Made by a program: the position numbers and the translations under genes
Origin: MPNP01 sp965116235
GTDB taxonomy: Bacteria > Pseudomonadota > Alphaproteobacteria > Rhodobacterales > Rhodobacteraceae
DNA: 64,000 bases
Reading direction: 5' to 3'
Assembly (NCBI GenBank): GCA_965116235.1
Contig: OZ220496.1
Span: 2,356,001-2,420,000 of the forward strand
Notes under the pieces: generated by a model
Databases searched by the model: none
What the model was told of the DNA's origin: nothing
The model's input: the letters and a program-made list of their open reading frames with translations, nothing else
Shown: positions 25,243 to 34,475 of the stretch, piece after piece
How positions within the stretch are numbered: the first letter of the stretch is position 1
How the letters are laid out: each line of letters opens with the position of its first letter

Positions 25243-26451
25243 CTAGAACATTCTAGCTAGATTATCCTCAATTTTGTTCAGAAACTCATCCGTTGAAAGC
25301 CAACTTTGGTCGGGGCCAACCAGCAGTGCCAAATCCTTGGTCATGAAGCCGCTCTCAACCGTGTCGACGACCGTTTTTTCGAGAGTTGCAGCAAACTTCT
25401 TGAGTTCGACGTTTTCATCAAGTTTTGCCCGATGATGAAGTCCACCTGTCCAGGCATAGATTGAAGCAATTGAATTGGTTGAAGTCTGATTGCCAGCCTG
25501 ATGTTGCCGATAGTGTCGGGTAACAGTTCCATGAGCGGCTTCTGACTCGACGATCTGGCCATCGGGTGTCATGAGCTTCGAGGCCATCAAGCCCAAAGAA
25601 CCATACCCTTGAGCAACTGTATCGGACTGGACATCGCCATCGTAGTTCTTGCAGGCCCAGACAAAGCCCCCACTCCACTTGAGAGCAGCAGCCACCATGT
25701 CGTCAATCAGGCGGTGCTCGTAAAATATGCCGGCTGCCTCAAACCTGTCCTTAAATTCTGCCTCATAGATGTCCTGAAAGATATCCTTGAAGCGACCGTC
25801 ATAAACTTTCATGATGGTGTTTTTTGTTGAAAGATATACGGGCCAGCCCAACGACAGACCATAGTTGAGGGACGCTCGAGCAAAGTCTTCGATGGACTTG
25901 TCCAGATTGTACATGCCCATGACAATCCCGGAAGAGGGCGCATCAAACACTTCACGCTCAATTACCTGCCCATCGACGCCTTTAAACTTGAGCGTGATTC
26001 GACCAGCTGATGGGAACTTAAAATCGGTTGCACGATACTGGTCACCATAGGCATGACGACCAATCACAATGGGTTGTGTCCAGCCCGGAACAAGTCTGGG
26101 TATGTTATTGCAGATAATCGGCGATCGAAACACCACCCCACCGAGAATGTTACGAATCGTTCCATTGGGTGATCGATACATCCGCTTGAGGTTAAACTCC
26201 TCAACCCGGGCTTCATCAGGCGTAATCGTTGCGCACTTGACTCCAACACCCACTTCTCTGATTTTATTGGCGGCATCGATCGTGATCTGATCGTCTGTTC
26301 GATCGCGTTCTTCTATCCCAAGATCGAAATAGAGAAGATCAATGTCGAGATAAGGCAAGATAAGCTTACGCTTGATTTTATCCCAGATGATCCGGGTCAT
26401 TTCGTCGCCGTCAATTTCGACGACTGGGTTTTTGACTTTTATTTTGGACAT
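25243..26451 (-). CDS. icd: NADP-dependent isocitrate dehydrogenase
   Basis: The 402-aa protein is of the eukaryote-like homodimeric type, producing 2-oxoglutarate and NADPH in the TCA cycle. Matching segments are VKNPVVEIDGDEMTRIIWD at the N terminus, the substrate-binding SPNGTIRN, the VYLSTKNTIMKVYDGRFKD region, and the Asp-containing metal motif DDMVAAALKWSGGFVWACKNYDGDVQSD, followed by AAHGTVTRHYR for NADP. Length is normal. It stands 77 bases downstream of the catalase gene on the same strand; co-transcription is possible but not shown. A short palindrome (CTAGAA-CA-TTCTAG, 25243-25256) spans the stop codon. Confidence 0.97.
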   Translation of the reverse strand: MSKIKVKNPVVEIDGDEMTRIIWDKIKRKLILPYLDIDLLYFDLGIEERDRTDDQITIDAANKIREVGVGVKCATITPDEARVEEFNLKRMYRSPNGTIRNILGGVVFRSPIICNNIPRLVPGWTQPIVIGRHAYGDQYRATDFKFPSAGRITLKFKGVDGQVIEREVFDAPSSGIVMGMYNLDKSIEDFARASLNYGLSLGWPVYLSTKNTIMKVYDGRFKDIFQDIYEAEFKDRFEAAGIFYEHRLIDDMVAAALKWSGGFVWACKNYDGDVQSDTVAQGYGSLGLMASKLMTPDGQIVESEAAHGTVTRHYRQHQAGNQTSTNSIASIYAWTGGLHHRAKLDENVELKKFAATLEKTVVDTVESGFMTKDLALLVGPDQSWLSTDEFLNKIEDNLARMF

Positions 26452-26528
26452 TGCTTCTATCCTTGAGCTTAGGCACGATCTAGACCAGATTCAGAATCAT
26501 TCTGGCCTAGGCTAATTGCGGAACCAAA

Positions 26529-27980
26529 TTAGTCGGTCAGTCGCTTCAGGGCTTCCCGGATACCCGTACCATATTCAGAACTGATCTTGTCGTAGTGCCC
26601 CAATGCTCGTTCAATAATTTCTTGCGGCACGCCAACCATGGATTCTGCCGTGTTTGAATACAGTCGTGTGCGTTGATCGGAATCCATCAAGTTATGAAGG
26701 GCCCGGGGTTGGGTATAATCGTCATTGCCGTCCCTGTGGTCATATCGATCGGCATCCCCGTCAATTTTTAAAGGTGGTTCTTCAAATGCACCGTTCTCCT
26801 TTGGTCCTTCAAACGAGTTGGGCTCATAGTAGGCATCCACTGAACCGGTTGATTGACCGAAGAAGTTCATCAGGCCATCCTTATGGTAGTGATGAACAGG
26901 GCATCGGGGACGATTAACCGGAAGGGCCTCATAGTGCGTGCCCAGTCGATAGCGGTGAGCATCTGCATAGGAAAAAATCCGGGATTGAAGGACCTTGTCA
27001 GGGCTGAACCCGATGCCCGGCACAATGTTTGACGGGCTGAATGCAGCTTGCTCGATTTCGGCAAAATAGTTCTCTGGATTCCTGTTGAGTTCCATAATGC
27101 CGACCTCAACTAGCGGGAAGTCGGCGTGTGGCCATACCTTGGTCAAGTCAAACGGATTGAAGGGCTGGTTGGCGGCATCTTCTTCATTCATGACCTGAAT
27201 GCACATGCGCCATTGTGGATATTGACCATCCTCAATGGCCCCAAACAACGCCTCTTGATACCCCTCACGGGTTTTTCCCACAACACCAGCGGCCTCTTCG
27301 TTCGTGTAAAAATCGTGCCCTTGCATGGTCTTGAAGTGGAACTTGACCCAATACCTCTCGCCAGCATCGTTCCACAGGCTATAGGCATGCGATCCATACC
27401 CATTCATGTGCATGGGCGAAATTGGTAAGCCACGATCCGACATCAGGATTGTCACCTGATGAAGCGATTCTGGAGACAGGGACCAGTAATCCCACATGGC
27501 CGTCGGCGAGCGCATGTTTGTTTTGGGATGACGTTTCTGGGTATGAATGAAATCCGGGAACTTGTACGGATCGCGCAGGAAGAACACAGGCGTGTTGTTT
27601 CCGACCAAATCCCAGTTGCCCTCGTCGGTGTAAAACTTCAAGGCAAAACCTCGTACATCCCGTTCATGGTCTGCGGCCCCAAGCTCGCCGGCAACCGTTG
27701 AAAATCTTGCGATCATTTCGGTCTGCTTGCCGACTTGAGCGAAAACGGAGGCTTTCGTATATTGTGTAATGTCGTTGGTAATCTTGAGGGTTCCATAAGC
27801 ACCCCAGCCCTTGGCATGAACAACCCTTTCGGGGATTCGCTCGCGATTTTGGTGTGCCAGCTTTTCGATCAGTTGGTAATCCTGCAGAAGAAGTGGCCCA
27901 CGGGCACCGGCGGTAACTGAGTTCTGGTTGTCGGCGAGTGGGGCACCGGCGGTTGTTGTCAATTGTTTGTGGCTAGCCAT
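26529..27980 (-). CDS. katA: Monofunctional haem catalase (small subunit, clade 3)
   Basis: The 483-aa enzyme dismutates hydrogen peroxide. The distal His region is RIPERVVHAKGWGAYG. The NADPH- and haem-related stretches FYTDEGNWDLVGNNTPVFFLRDP and DFIHTQKRHPKTNMRSP are intact, and the proximal Tyr lies in RIFSYADAHRYRLG. Length fits small-subunit catalases. The gene is divergent from lipA across about 130 bases, and icd follows downstream. Regulation by OxyR is common for the family, but no site was identified here. Confidence 0.96.
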   Translation of the reverse strand: MASHKQLTTTAGAPLADNQNSVTAGARGPLLLQDYQLIEKLAHQNRERIPERVVHAKGWGAYGTLKITNDITQYTKASVFAQVGKQTEMIARFSTVAGELGAADHERDVRGFALKFYTDEGNWDLVGNNTPVFFLRDPYKFPDFIHTQKRHPKTNMRSPTAMWDYWSLSPESLHQVTILMSDRGLPISPMHMNGYGSHAYSLWNDAGERYWVKFHFKTMQGHDFYTNEEAAGVVGKTREGYQEALFGAIEDGQYPQWRMCIQVMNEEDAANQPFNPFDLTKVWPHADFPLVEVGIMELNRNPENYFAEIEQAAFSPSNIVPGIGFSPDKVLQSRIFSYADAHRYRLGTHYEALPVNRPRCPVHHYHKDGLMNFFGQSTGSVDAYYEPNSFEGPKENGAFEEPPLKIDGDADRYDHRDGNDDYTQPRALHNLMDSDQRTRLYSNTAESMVGVPQEIIERALGHYDKISSEYGTGIREALKRLTD

Positions 27981-28114
27981 TTGAAATTCCCTCTAACTAC
28001 ACAATTTGTTAAGCTGCATGGATCTCACCATGTCATACAAGAGAACTATAAAGGCACGATACAGATTCAAGTTGTCCGCAACCGTGACACAGGTTGATTT
28101 TTCTGAAATTGAGC

Positions 28115-29065
28115 ATGCTGCCTCACGATATCTCAAATCCGAAGATCCGGCATCCTGAGAAAGCCCACAGGCCATCCAGTCCGATCAGGCGCAAGCCGAG
28201 CTGGATTCGTGTCAAGGCGCCGACCTCCGAGGGCTACCGGAGAACACGTGACATTCTCCGGGAGAACAGGCTGGTCACAGTGTGCGAAGAGGCGTCATGC
28301 CCAAATGTCGGCGAATGCTGGAGCAAGAGCCACGCAACGTTCATGATCATGGGCGACATTTGCACCCGCGGATGCACCTTCTGCAACGTAGCGACCGGCA
28401 AGCCCGGCAAACTTGACCCTTTCGAGCCGGGCCGAGTCGCAGCCGCCGTCTCCAAGCTCGGGCTCCGTCACGTTGTCGTTACCAGCGTGGATCGAGACGA
28501 TCTCGCAGATGGTGGAGCCGAACATTTTGCGCGGGCGATCCGGGCGATCAAGCGCCAATCTCCTGCGACCACCGTAGAAATCCTTACTCCCGATTTTCTG
28601 AAGTGTGATCCCGATGTCATTCATTGCGTTTTGGATGCCAAGCCGGATATTTTCAATCACAATCTTGAGACCGTGCCGTCTCTTTATCCTACGGTCCGAC
28701 CCGGTGCCCGATATTTTCATTCCCTGCAACTGCTCTATCGGGTCAAGGAGATTGCGCCAACCCTGTTTACCAAGTCCGGCATCATGGTCGGTCTGGGAGA
28801 AGACCGAAACTCCATAATCCAAGTCATGGACGACATGCGCTCCGCACAGGTCGATTTCTTGACCATAGGCCAGTATTTGCAGCCCACCGACAAGCATCAC
28901 CCGATCAAGCGATTCGTTCCCCCGGAGGAATTTCAATCGCTGGAGAAAGCGGCCTATGGCAAGGGGTTCTTGATGGTGTCGGCCAGTCCCCTGACGCGGT
29001 CAAGTTATCATGCTGAAGAAGACTACAAGAAACTGAAAGAGATCCGGCTCCAGGGAACGTCTTGA
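28115..29065 (+). CDS. lipA: Lipoyl synthase
   Basis: The 316-aa radical SAM enzyme inserts two sulfurs into octanoyl groups of lipoyl domains. Both clusters are visible: the auxiliary cluster CEEASCPNVGECW and the radical SAM cluster CTRGCTFCNV. The C-terminal RSSYHAEE motif, whose Ser ligates the auxiliary cluster, is also present. ATG 28115 is preferred; an upstream TTG (28094) adds only seven residues. It forms a pair with the START-domain gene downstream, a frequent combination in alphaproteobacteria. Its need for iron-sulfur assembly fits with the suf operon that follows. Confidence 0.97.
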   Translation: MLPHDISNPKIRHPEKAHRPSSPIRRKPSWIRVKAPTSEGYRRTRDILRENRLVTVCEEASCPNVGECWSKSHATFMIMGDICTRGCTFCNVATGKPGKLDPFEPGRVAAAVSKLGLRHVVVTSVDRDDLADGGAEHFARAIRAIKRQSPATTVEILTPDFLKCDPDVIHCVLDAKPDIFNHNLETVPSLYPTVRPGARYFHSLQLLYRVKEIAPTLFTKSGIMVGLGEDRNSIIQVMDDMRSAQVDFLTIGQYLQPTDKHHPIKRFVPPEEFQSLEKAAYGKGFLMVSASPLTRSSYHAEEDYKKLKEIRLQGTS

Positions 29066-29119
29066 ACCTGATCCTTGTCAGCATTGCCGTTCACCACAGT
29101 TGACGGGACCGAGGACATA

Positions 29120-29566
29120 ATGCCCCAGCATACCGAAAAACGGTTCTCGCCCTATCGACCGGAACAAATGTATGATCTTGTAGCTGATATTGAATCATAT
29201 CCTGAGTTCATTCCCTGGTGTGACGATGCCTTGATCCGAAATCAGGTCGGGAAGGGTAGAAGCCGGATTCTTGAGGCCGATTTGATTGTCGCTTTCAAAG
29301 TGTTCAAGGAATGCTTTCGATCCGAGGTGACGCTGATGCCGGATGATTGCCTGATCAGGATCCGATATCTGGATGGCCCTCTGAAATACCTGCGGAGTTA
29401 CTGGTCCTTTCACCCCCACGGGCAGGGTTGCCAAATTGAATACCATGTTGATTTCGAGTTCAGGTCGAAAATTGTGCAAAAAGTCATTGGCTTGGTCTTT
29501 CTGGAGGCCATGCAGAAGATTGTGCTCGCCTTCGAAAACAGAGCGCGAACCGTCTACGGGAGTTGA
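29120..29566 (+). CDS. START-domain Coq10/RatA-type protein
   Basis: The 148-aa product is of the polyketide-cyclase/START family: RPEQMYDLVADIESYPEFIPWC near the N terminus, RYLDGPLKYLRSYWSF in the middle and a C-terminal helix IGLVFLEAMQKIVLAFENRA. Coq10 homologues bind ubiquinone and assist respiration; RatA in E. coli is described as a ribosome-associated toxin, but in alphaproteobacteria the Coq10 role is more likely. ATG 29120 follows a GAGG box and is preferred over a start at 29075. It lies 54 bases after lipA and is probably co-transcribed. Confidence 0.88.
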   Translation: MPQHTEKRFSPYRPEQMYDLVADIESYPEFIPWCDDALIRNQVGKGRSRILEADLIVAFKVFKECFRSEVTLMPDDCLIRIRYLDGPLKYLRSYWSFHPHGQGCQIEYHVDFEFRSKIVQKVIGLVFLEAMQKIVLAFENRARTVYGS

Positions 29567-29659
29567 AGGGGTGGAAAAATGCCCCGAATGTGCTCTTGGC
29601 AACGATTGTCAAGTATGTTAAAGCCAGATCCTGATGGATAGCGTACGAACATTTAGATC

Positions 29660-30148
29660 ATGTTTTTGAGCACCAAGGGCCGATATGCCGTGATAGCGAT
29701 GACTTCCCTGGCCTTGTCGGGAAGCCGGAGCTATCTCAGCGTTATTAATATTTCCGAGCGGGAAAAAATCTCTCGTACATTTCTTGAGCAGCTGTTCATG
29801 CGTCTGCGCCAAGCCGATCTTGTCAAGTCTCGCCGTGGCCCCGCAGGGGGATATCGGCTGGCTCGATCACCGCATGAAATTCCGATCAGCGACATTCTTG
29901 AGGCTGTCAATGAACCCATCAGCGCCAGCGAAAAGGGCAAGGGAGCATCGGGAGGTCTATCGGGCACGCAAGCCCAGTCCTTGACCAACCGCCTCTGGGA
30001 AGGACTTTCAACAGAAGTGAACGTCTATCTCCATCGAGTAACCCTAAAGGACATAGTCAACAACAGAATCTCGCCATGCCCTGCCGTTATCCTTTTGCAG
30101 AACACCGGTTTTGAGAATCGTGTCGAGAGACCGCCGAGTATATCTTGA
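29660..30148 (+). CDS. Rrf2 family regulator (IscR-like) lacking the cysteine triad
   Basis: The 162-aa protein starts with the Rrf2 winged helix: MFLSTKGRYAVIAMTSLAL, SEREKISRTFLEQLFMRLRQADLVKSRRGPAGGYRLAR. In IscR three cysteines follow at about 92-104; here the equivalent stretch (EKGKGASGGLSGTQAQSLTNRLW) has none, and the only cysteine is near the C terminus (SPCPAV). An IscR with atypical ligands is known from Rhodobacter, so a cluster is not excluded. It overlaps the start of the desulfurase gene by 29 bases and heads the suf operon, which it probably regulates. Confidence 0.88.
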   Translation: MFLSTKGRYAVIAMTSLALSGSRSYLSVINISEREKISRTFLEQLFMRLRQADLVKSRRGPAGGYRLARSPHEIPISDILEAVNEPISASEKGKGASGGLSGTQAQSLTNRLWEGLSTEVNVYLHRVTLKDIVNNRISPCPAVILLQNTGFENRVERPPSIS

Positions 30149-31184
30149 CTGGAACGCTTCGGCACCGCTTCGCACCACAGTCAGACAAGCCATAGGCCAG
30201 GCACTTGACCTGTGGGGGAACCCGTCGTCGCCCCATACCGAAGGACGACACGCCAAGGCGATGGTCGAGCGTGCGCGTGTCAAGATTGCGGACCGATGCG
30301 GTTGCTTGCCTGAGCATGTCGTCTTTACCTCCGGATCGACTGAGGCGGCTGCATTGGCCTTGGAAGGACGGCGACTCGACTCGGCACGAATTGAACATGA
30401 GTGCGTTTTGGTTTGGACCACGGGCCATCTCGAAGTATCTGAGGATGGAATGGTCAAGGTTGAAGATCCGTCGCGCACATGTCTGCAAGTTGCCAATGGA
30501 GAAACAGGAGTTGTCCAAGGCCGATCAGAGGGGTTGGCGGTTACCGACGCCACTCAGGCAGTGGGCAAAATGCCCATCAAGAACACTCTCAATCAGGCAG
30601 AAATGGCCTTCATCTCCGGTCACAAGATTGGCGGACCTAAAGGTGTGGGGGCTCTGTTGTTGAGCGATGGGGCCGAAATTACGCCTCGAATTCTGGGAGG
30701 AGGGCAAGAATCGGGCCGTCGTTCTGGAACCGAAAATGTCATCGGCATAGTCGGTTTTGCAGCTGCAGTTGAAGAGGCTTCACAGGAATTTGATGCTGGC
30801 CGTTGGGAAACCGTGCGCACCATTCGGGATCTGCTAGAAGATATCTTGTTGGATAGTGTTCCCGGCCTGACGGTTTTCGGCAAGCAATCGCCTCGACTGC
30901 CCAACACGAGTTATTTTGCCGCCTTGGGTTGGAAAAGTGACTTGCAACTCATAGATTTGGACCTGTCGGGGTTTGCTGTGTCGGCGGGATCAGCCTGTTC
31001 GTCGGGCAAGCTGCGATCAAGTGGCGTTCTGGAGTCGATGGGGGTTTCCAGCGATTGGGCCGAATGCGCCATCAGAGTATCCCTCGGCCCGACGACAAGA
31101 CGCGAAGACATCGAACGCTTTGCTGAAACGTGGGTTCGGAAATACAAAAGACATGCGAACAGATACAGGGCTGGTATTGACTAG
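30120..31184 (+). CDS. Cysteine desulfurase, IscS/NifS class I, in the suf operon
   Basis: The 354-aa PLP enzyme removes sulfur from cysteine for iron-sulfur assembly. Motifs: YLDWNASAPLR at the N terminus, the PLP Lys in SGHKIGGPKGVGAL, GGGQESGRRSGTEN, and the class I catalytic loop SAGSACSSGKLRSSGVL carrying the persulfide Cys. The start is probably GTG 30120 (TTG 30111 also fits), inside the end of the regulator gene. It precedes sufB by 30 bases. The operon thus has two desulfurases: this class I enzyme first and SufS last, as in Rhodobacter-type suf operons. Confidence 0.93.
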   Translation: MSRDRRVYLDWNASAPLRTTVRQAIGQALDLWGNPSSPHTEGRHAKAMVERARVKIADRCGCLPEHVVFTSGSTEAAALALEGRRLDSARIEHECVLVWTTGHLEVSEDGMVKVEDPSRTCLQVANGETGVVQGRSEGLAVTDATQAVGKMPIKNTLNQAEMAFISGHKIGGPKGVGALLLSDGAEITPRILGGGQESGRRSGTENVIGIVGFAAAVEEASQEFDAGRWETVRTIRDLLEDILLDSVPGLTVFGKQSPRLPNTSYFAALGWKSDLQLIDLDLSGFAVSAGSACSSGKLRSSGVLESMGVSSDWAECAIRVSLGPTTRREDIERFAETWVRKYKRHANRYRAGID

Positions 31185-31214
31185 ATTGCATTTCATGATT
31201 TGGAGTTCAGTGTG

Positions 31215-32729
31215 ATGGACGAAACGATTGTCAGGGAGGGTATCGATCATGAGACTGTGCAAGCCGTGCAGTCCGTTGGCGGTCGATACAAGCACGGCTG
31301 GGAAACGGACATTGAAATGGAATTTGCTCCCAAGGGAGTGAATGAAGATATTGTCGCCCTGATTTCTGAAAAGAACAAGGAACCCCAGTGGATGCTTGAC
31401 TGGCGACTGAAGGCCTTGGGCCGTTGGCAGAGCTTGGAGGAACCGACCTGGGCGATGGTCAACTATCCGGTCATTGATTATCAGGATCAGTATTACTACG
31501 CTCGACCCAAAAGCATGGTTGAGCGACCCCAGTCGCTTGACAAGGTCGATCCAGCCCTGTTGGAAACATACAGCAAACTCGGCATTCCGCTCAAGGAGCA
31601 GATGGTGCTGGCGGGAGTCGAAGGTGCCGATGCCTCGCCATCCGAGGCTCGCACGGTGGCCGTTGATGCCGTTTTTGATTCCGTCTCGGTGGGAACGACC
31701 TTCCAGAAGGAGCTGCAAAAGGCGGGAGTCATATTTTGCTCGATTTCCGAAGCGGTCGAGAGGCATCCGGAACTGGTCCAAAAATATATTGGTTCGGTCG
31801 TACCCATAACGGACAACTACTTTGCGACGCTGAACGCGGCCGTATTCACGGACGGTTCCTTCGTGTACATTCCGCCCGGAGTGCGATGTCCAATGGAACT
31901 GTCCACATATTTTCGTATCAATGCCGAAAACACGGGCCAGTTTGAAAGAACCCTGATCATTGCGGACAAGGGTTCCTATGTCAGTTATCTTGAGGGCTGT
32001 ACCGCCCCGCAAAGAGATACCGCCCAGTTGCATGCAGCCGTCGTTGAGCTAGTGGCCCTTGAAGATGCCGAAATCAAGTATTCGACTGTGCAGAACTGGT
32101 TTCCGGGTGATGAGGAAGGCAAGGGCGGCATTTACAATTTCGTTACAAAGCGAGCCGACTGTCGAGGGGACAGAGCCCGGGTGATGTGGACACAAGTTGA
32201 GACGGGGTCCGCTGTCACTTGGAAGTATCCGTCTTGTATTCTGCGTGGCAAGGATACACAAGGGGAGTTCTACTCCATTGCGATTACGAATAATTTCCAG
32301 CAGGCCGACACGGGAACCAAAATGATTCATCTCGGCAGCGGTTCAAAATCCCGGATAGTTTCGAAGGGCATTTCAGCCGGACGGGCTCAGAACACCTACC
32401 GGGGATTGGTTTCGGTTCACCCCAGAGCCTCGAACTGCCGAAACTATACACAGTGTGACAGCCTGTTGATCGGTGACAGCTGCGGTGCTCATACGGTTCC
32501 GTACATTGAAGTCAAAAACAGCACATCGCGGGTTGAGCACGAGGCGACAACGTCCAAGGTTGACGATGATCAACTTTTTTACTGTCGCCAGAGGGGAATC
32601 GATGAAGAAGCGGCAGTGGCCCTTGTTGTCAACGGTTTCTGTAAGGAGGTGCTTCAGTCGCTGCCCATGGAGTTTGCCATGGAGGCACAACAGCTTGTCG
32701 CGATATCACTGGAAGGTTCGGTTGGCTGA
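31215..32729 (+). CDS. sufB: Fe-S cluster assembly scaffold SufB
   Basis: The 504-aa SufB forms the SufBC2D scaffold. Characteristic segments are WMLDWRLKA, GVIFCSISEAVERHPELV, VFTDGSFVYIPPGVRCPMELSTYFRINAENTGQFERTLI, SYLEGCTAP and, near the end, HEATTSKVDDDQLFYCRQRGI. The conserved Cys in NCRNYTQCDSLLIGDSCGAHT is present. ATG 31215 is preferred to an upstream TTG. The product is full length. A long open frame on the opposite strand (31017-32033) is an artefact of codon composition. A cupin gene follows. Confidence 0.96.
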   Translation: MDETIVREGIDHETVQAVQSVGGRYKHGWETDIEMEFAPKGVNEDIVALISEKNKEPQWMLDWRLKALGRWQSLEEPTWAMVNYPVIDYQDQYYYARPKSMVERPQSLDKVDPALLETYSKLGIPLKEQMVLAGVEGADASPSEARTVAVDAVFDSVSVGTTFQKELQKAGVIFCSISEAVERHPELVQKYIGSVVPITDNYFATLNAAVFTDGSFVYIPPGVRCPMELSTYFRINAENTGQFERTLIIADKGSYVSYLEGCTAPQRDTAQLHAAVVELVALEDAEIKYSTVQNWFPGDEEGKGGIYNFVTKRADCRGDRARVMWTQVETGSAVTWKYPSCILRGKDTQGEFYSIAITNNFQQADTGTKMIHLGSGSKSRIVSKGISAGRAQNTYRGLVSVHPRASNCRNYTQCDSLLIGDSCGAHTVPYIEVKNSTSRVEHEATTSKVDDDQLFYCRQRGIDEEAAVALVVNGFCKEVLQSLPMEFAMEAQQLVAISLEGSVG

Positions 32730-32801
32730 GGCCTGCCGCTAGTCGGAACGACTAGAGGCTTGGACTCTTTCGGCCGCTATATTGGATTGGGGAATCAGGA
32801 C

Positions 32802-33305
32802 ATGAATAAGCACGTAGTCGATCTTGCCACGCTAACCCCTTTCGATGCTACGCCACAGGATTCCCAGCGCCTAGGAGGACGTCTTATGCCCTTGGGCGAT
32901 CAGTTGGCGCTGTCCGGTTTAGGATGCATGTATATTGAAGTCGATCCCGGCAAGCGGGCTTTTCCGTTTCACAATCACCTTGGCAATGATGAAATGTTTG
33001 TGATTCTGGAGGGTCAGGGAAAGTACCGCCTGGGCACCGATGAAATTCCTATCTCAAGGGGATTTGTGTGTGCCGCGCCGAAAGGAGGTCAAGACACGGC
33101 ACACCAAATTATTAATGACGGTGATGTTACGATCAAGTATCTGGCCATTTCGACTCTGAATGATCCGGATATTTGCGAGTACCCGGACAGCGACAAGGTT
33201 TTGGCCATGGCCATAAGGCCCGGCAAGAACTTTCAGTCTGCATACATGAAGCATGTAACCCGGGCTTCGAACACCGTCGGTTACTTTGACGGTGAGGAAC
33301 TTTAG
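32802..33305 (+). CDS. Cupin-domain protein inserted in the suf operon
   Basis: The 167-aa protein contains one double-stranded beta-helix: FPFHNHLGNDEMFVILEGQGKYRLG (metal-binding His-x-His and Glu) and a second strand pair ending DTAHQIINDGDVTIKYLAIST with the fourth His. The C-terminal part (PDSDKVLAMAIRPGKNFQSA) is characteristic of a stand-alone cupin family. ATG 32802 has an AGGA box five bases upstream. It sits between sufB and sufC, 72 bases after sufB and 352 bases before sufC. Cupins are not part of the standard SUF machine; a metabolite-sensing or sugar-binding role is possible. Function is unassigned. Confidence 0.82.
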   Translation: MNKHVVDLATLTPFDATPQDSQRLGGRLMPLGDQLALSGLGCMYIEVDPGKRAFPFHNHLGNDEMFVILEGQGKYRLGTDEIPISRGFVCAAPKGGQDTAHQIINDGDVTIKYLAISTLNDPDICEYPDSDKVLAMAIRPGKNFQSAYMKHVTRASNTVGYFDGEEL

Positions 33306-33657
33306 AATCGCTGGGCTATCGAGCGCTCGGACAATCCCTTTCCAGGCCGTCCAATTGTCGCTACTGGCAAGCAGAGTCTGGCTGATGTGTCCTTGATAAA
33401 ATGAGTCAAGCTCTCATATCTCTTACCCAGTCATCATTTATGCCCAATATAACCCGCAACAAGCTAATTGCTGTCGACCGTGGAGACTTGCGCCGGTACT
33501 GGTTTGGCTGAATGTGGGATAACCAAGTCGGTGCGTCTTCCAGCTGCTACGCGAACCACGAGTGACAGTCTGACAAATGCGGCAGGGGCACAGCGTAGGC
33601 GGGTCCCACACGGCGGTTTCATGGGCAAGAAAACAGAGAGTATTATTGGAGGGTTAT
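33306..33657. other. 352-base gap inside the suf operon
   Basis: Between the cupin gene and sufC no frame with recognisable protein features is present; the longest plus-strand frame (33468-33686) has no motif and overlaps sufC in another register. No strong terminator is visible. It could be the remnant of a lost gene, or hold a second promoter for sufCDS. Confidence 0.4.
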
Positions 33658-34416
33658 TTGTTAAACATCGACAACTTGCACGCTAAACTTGAAGAAGAAA
33701 ACAAGCCAATCCTCAAGGGCGTGAATCTGAAAGTGAACGCGGGCGAGGTCCATGCCGTCATGGGACCGAACGGTTCGGGGAAATCAACCCTGTCCTATGT
33801 CATTTCTGGCCGGGATGGCTACGACATAACGGACGGGTCAGTTACCTTTCAAGGACACGACATCACCGCCATGGAACCTGAAGAGCGAGCCGCGCAAGGC
33901 ATTTTCCTGGCTTTTCAGTATCCGGTAGAGATCCCGGGTGTCGGGAACATGACCTTTCTTCGCACAGCCTATAACTCGCTGATGAAAGCTCGCGGTCGTG
34001 CTGAAATTTCTGCCAGGGATTTTCTGGACTTGGTACGAAGCAAATCCCGCGATCTGAAGATTGATCCGGAATTATTGCGACGCCCCGTCAATTACGGTTT
34101 TTCGGGTGGTGAGAAAAAGCGGAATGAAATCCTGCAAATGGCCGTCCTTGAACCCACTCTGTGCATCCTGGATGAAACAGACTCCGGATTGGACATTGAT
34201 GCCATGAAGCAGGTGGCAAAGGGCGTCAACGCTCTGCGAAGTCCCCGCCGCGCCATAATGGTGATTACGCATTATCAGAGGCTTTTGAATCATATCCAGC
34301 CCGATATTGTTCACATCATGGCGGATGGTCGAATTGCTGTCTCCGGAGGGCCCGATCTGGCTCTGGAAATCGAGAACAACGGTTACACCAATATCTTGAG
34401 CGCTTCCGGAACCTAG
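33658..34416 (+). CDS. sufC: Fe-S cluster assembly ATPase SufC
   Basis: The 252-aa ABC-type ATPase powers the SufBCD complex. Walker A (GPNGSGKSTL), the Q-loop (FLAFQYPVEIPG), signature (FSGGEKKRNEILQM), Walker B (LCILDETDSGLDIDA) and the H-loop (VITHYQRLL) are all present, with the SufC-specific EKKRNE variant. The start is TTG 33658, four bases after a strong GGAGGG box; no in-frame ATG lies near the conserved N terminus (LNIDNLHAKL). Sixty bases follow before the sufD start. Confidence 0.95.
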   Translation: MLNIDNLHAKLEEENKPILKGVNLKVNAGEVHAVMGPNGSGKSTLSYVISGRDGYDITDGSVTFQGHDITAMEPEERAAQGIFLAFQYPVEIPGVGNMTFLRTAYNSLMKARGRAEISARDFLDLVRSKSRDLKIDPELLRRPVNYGFSGGEKKRNEILQMAVLEPTLCILDETDSGLDIDAMKQVAKGVNALRSPRRAIMVITHYQRLLNHIQPDIVHIMADGRIAVSGGPDLALEIENNGYTNILSASGT

Positions 34417-34475
34417 ATCGTTTGCCACACTGTTTCAGGACGATAGACAAACTTGAGAGTTGGAGAGAGCACAAC

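Noticed and set aside
31017..32033. Open frame of 338 codons on the minus strand inside sufB
   Set aside because: It lies wholly opposite clearly recognised sufB and the end of the desulfurase gene, has no family motif, and its His/Arg/Gly-rich composition is typical of antisense to coding DNA.
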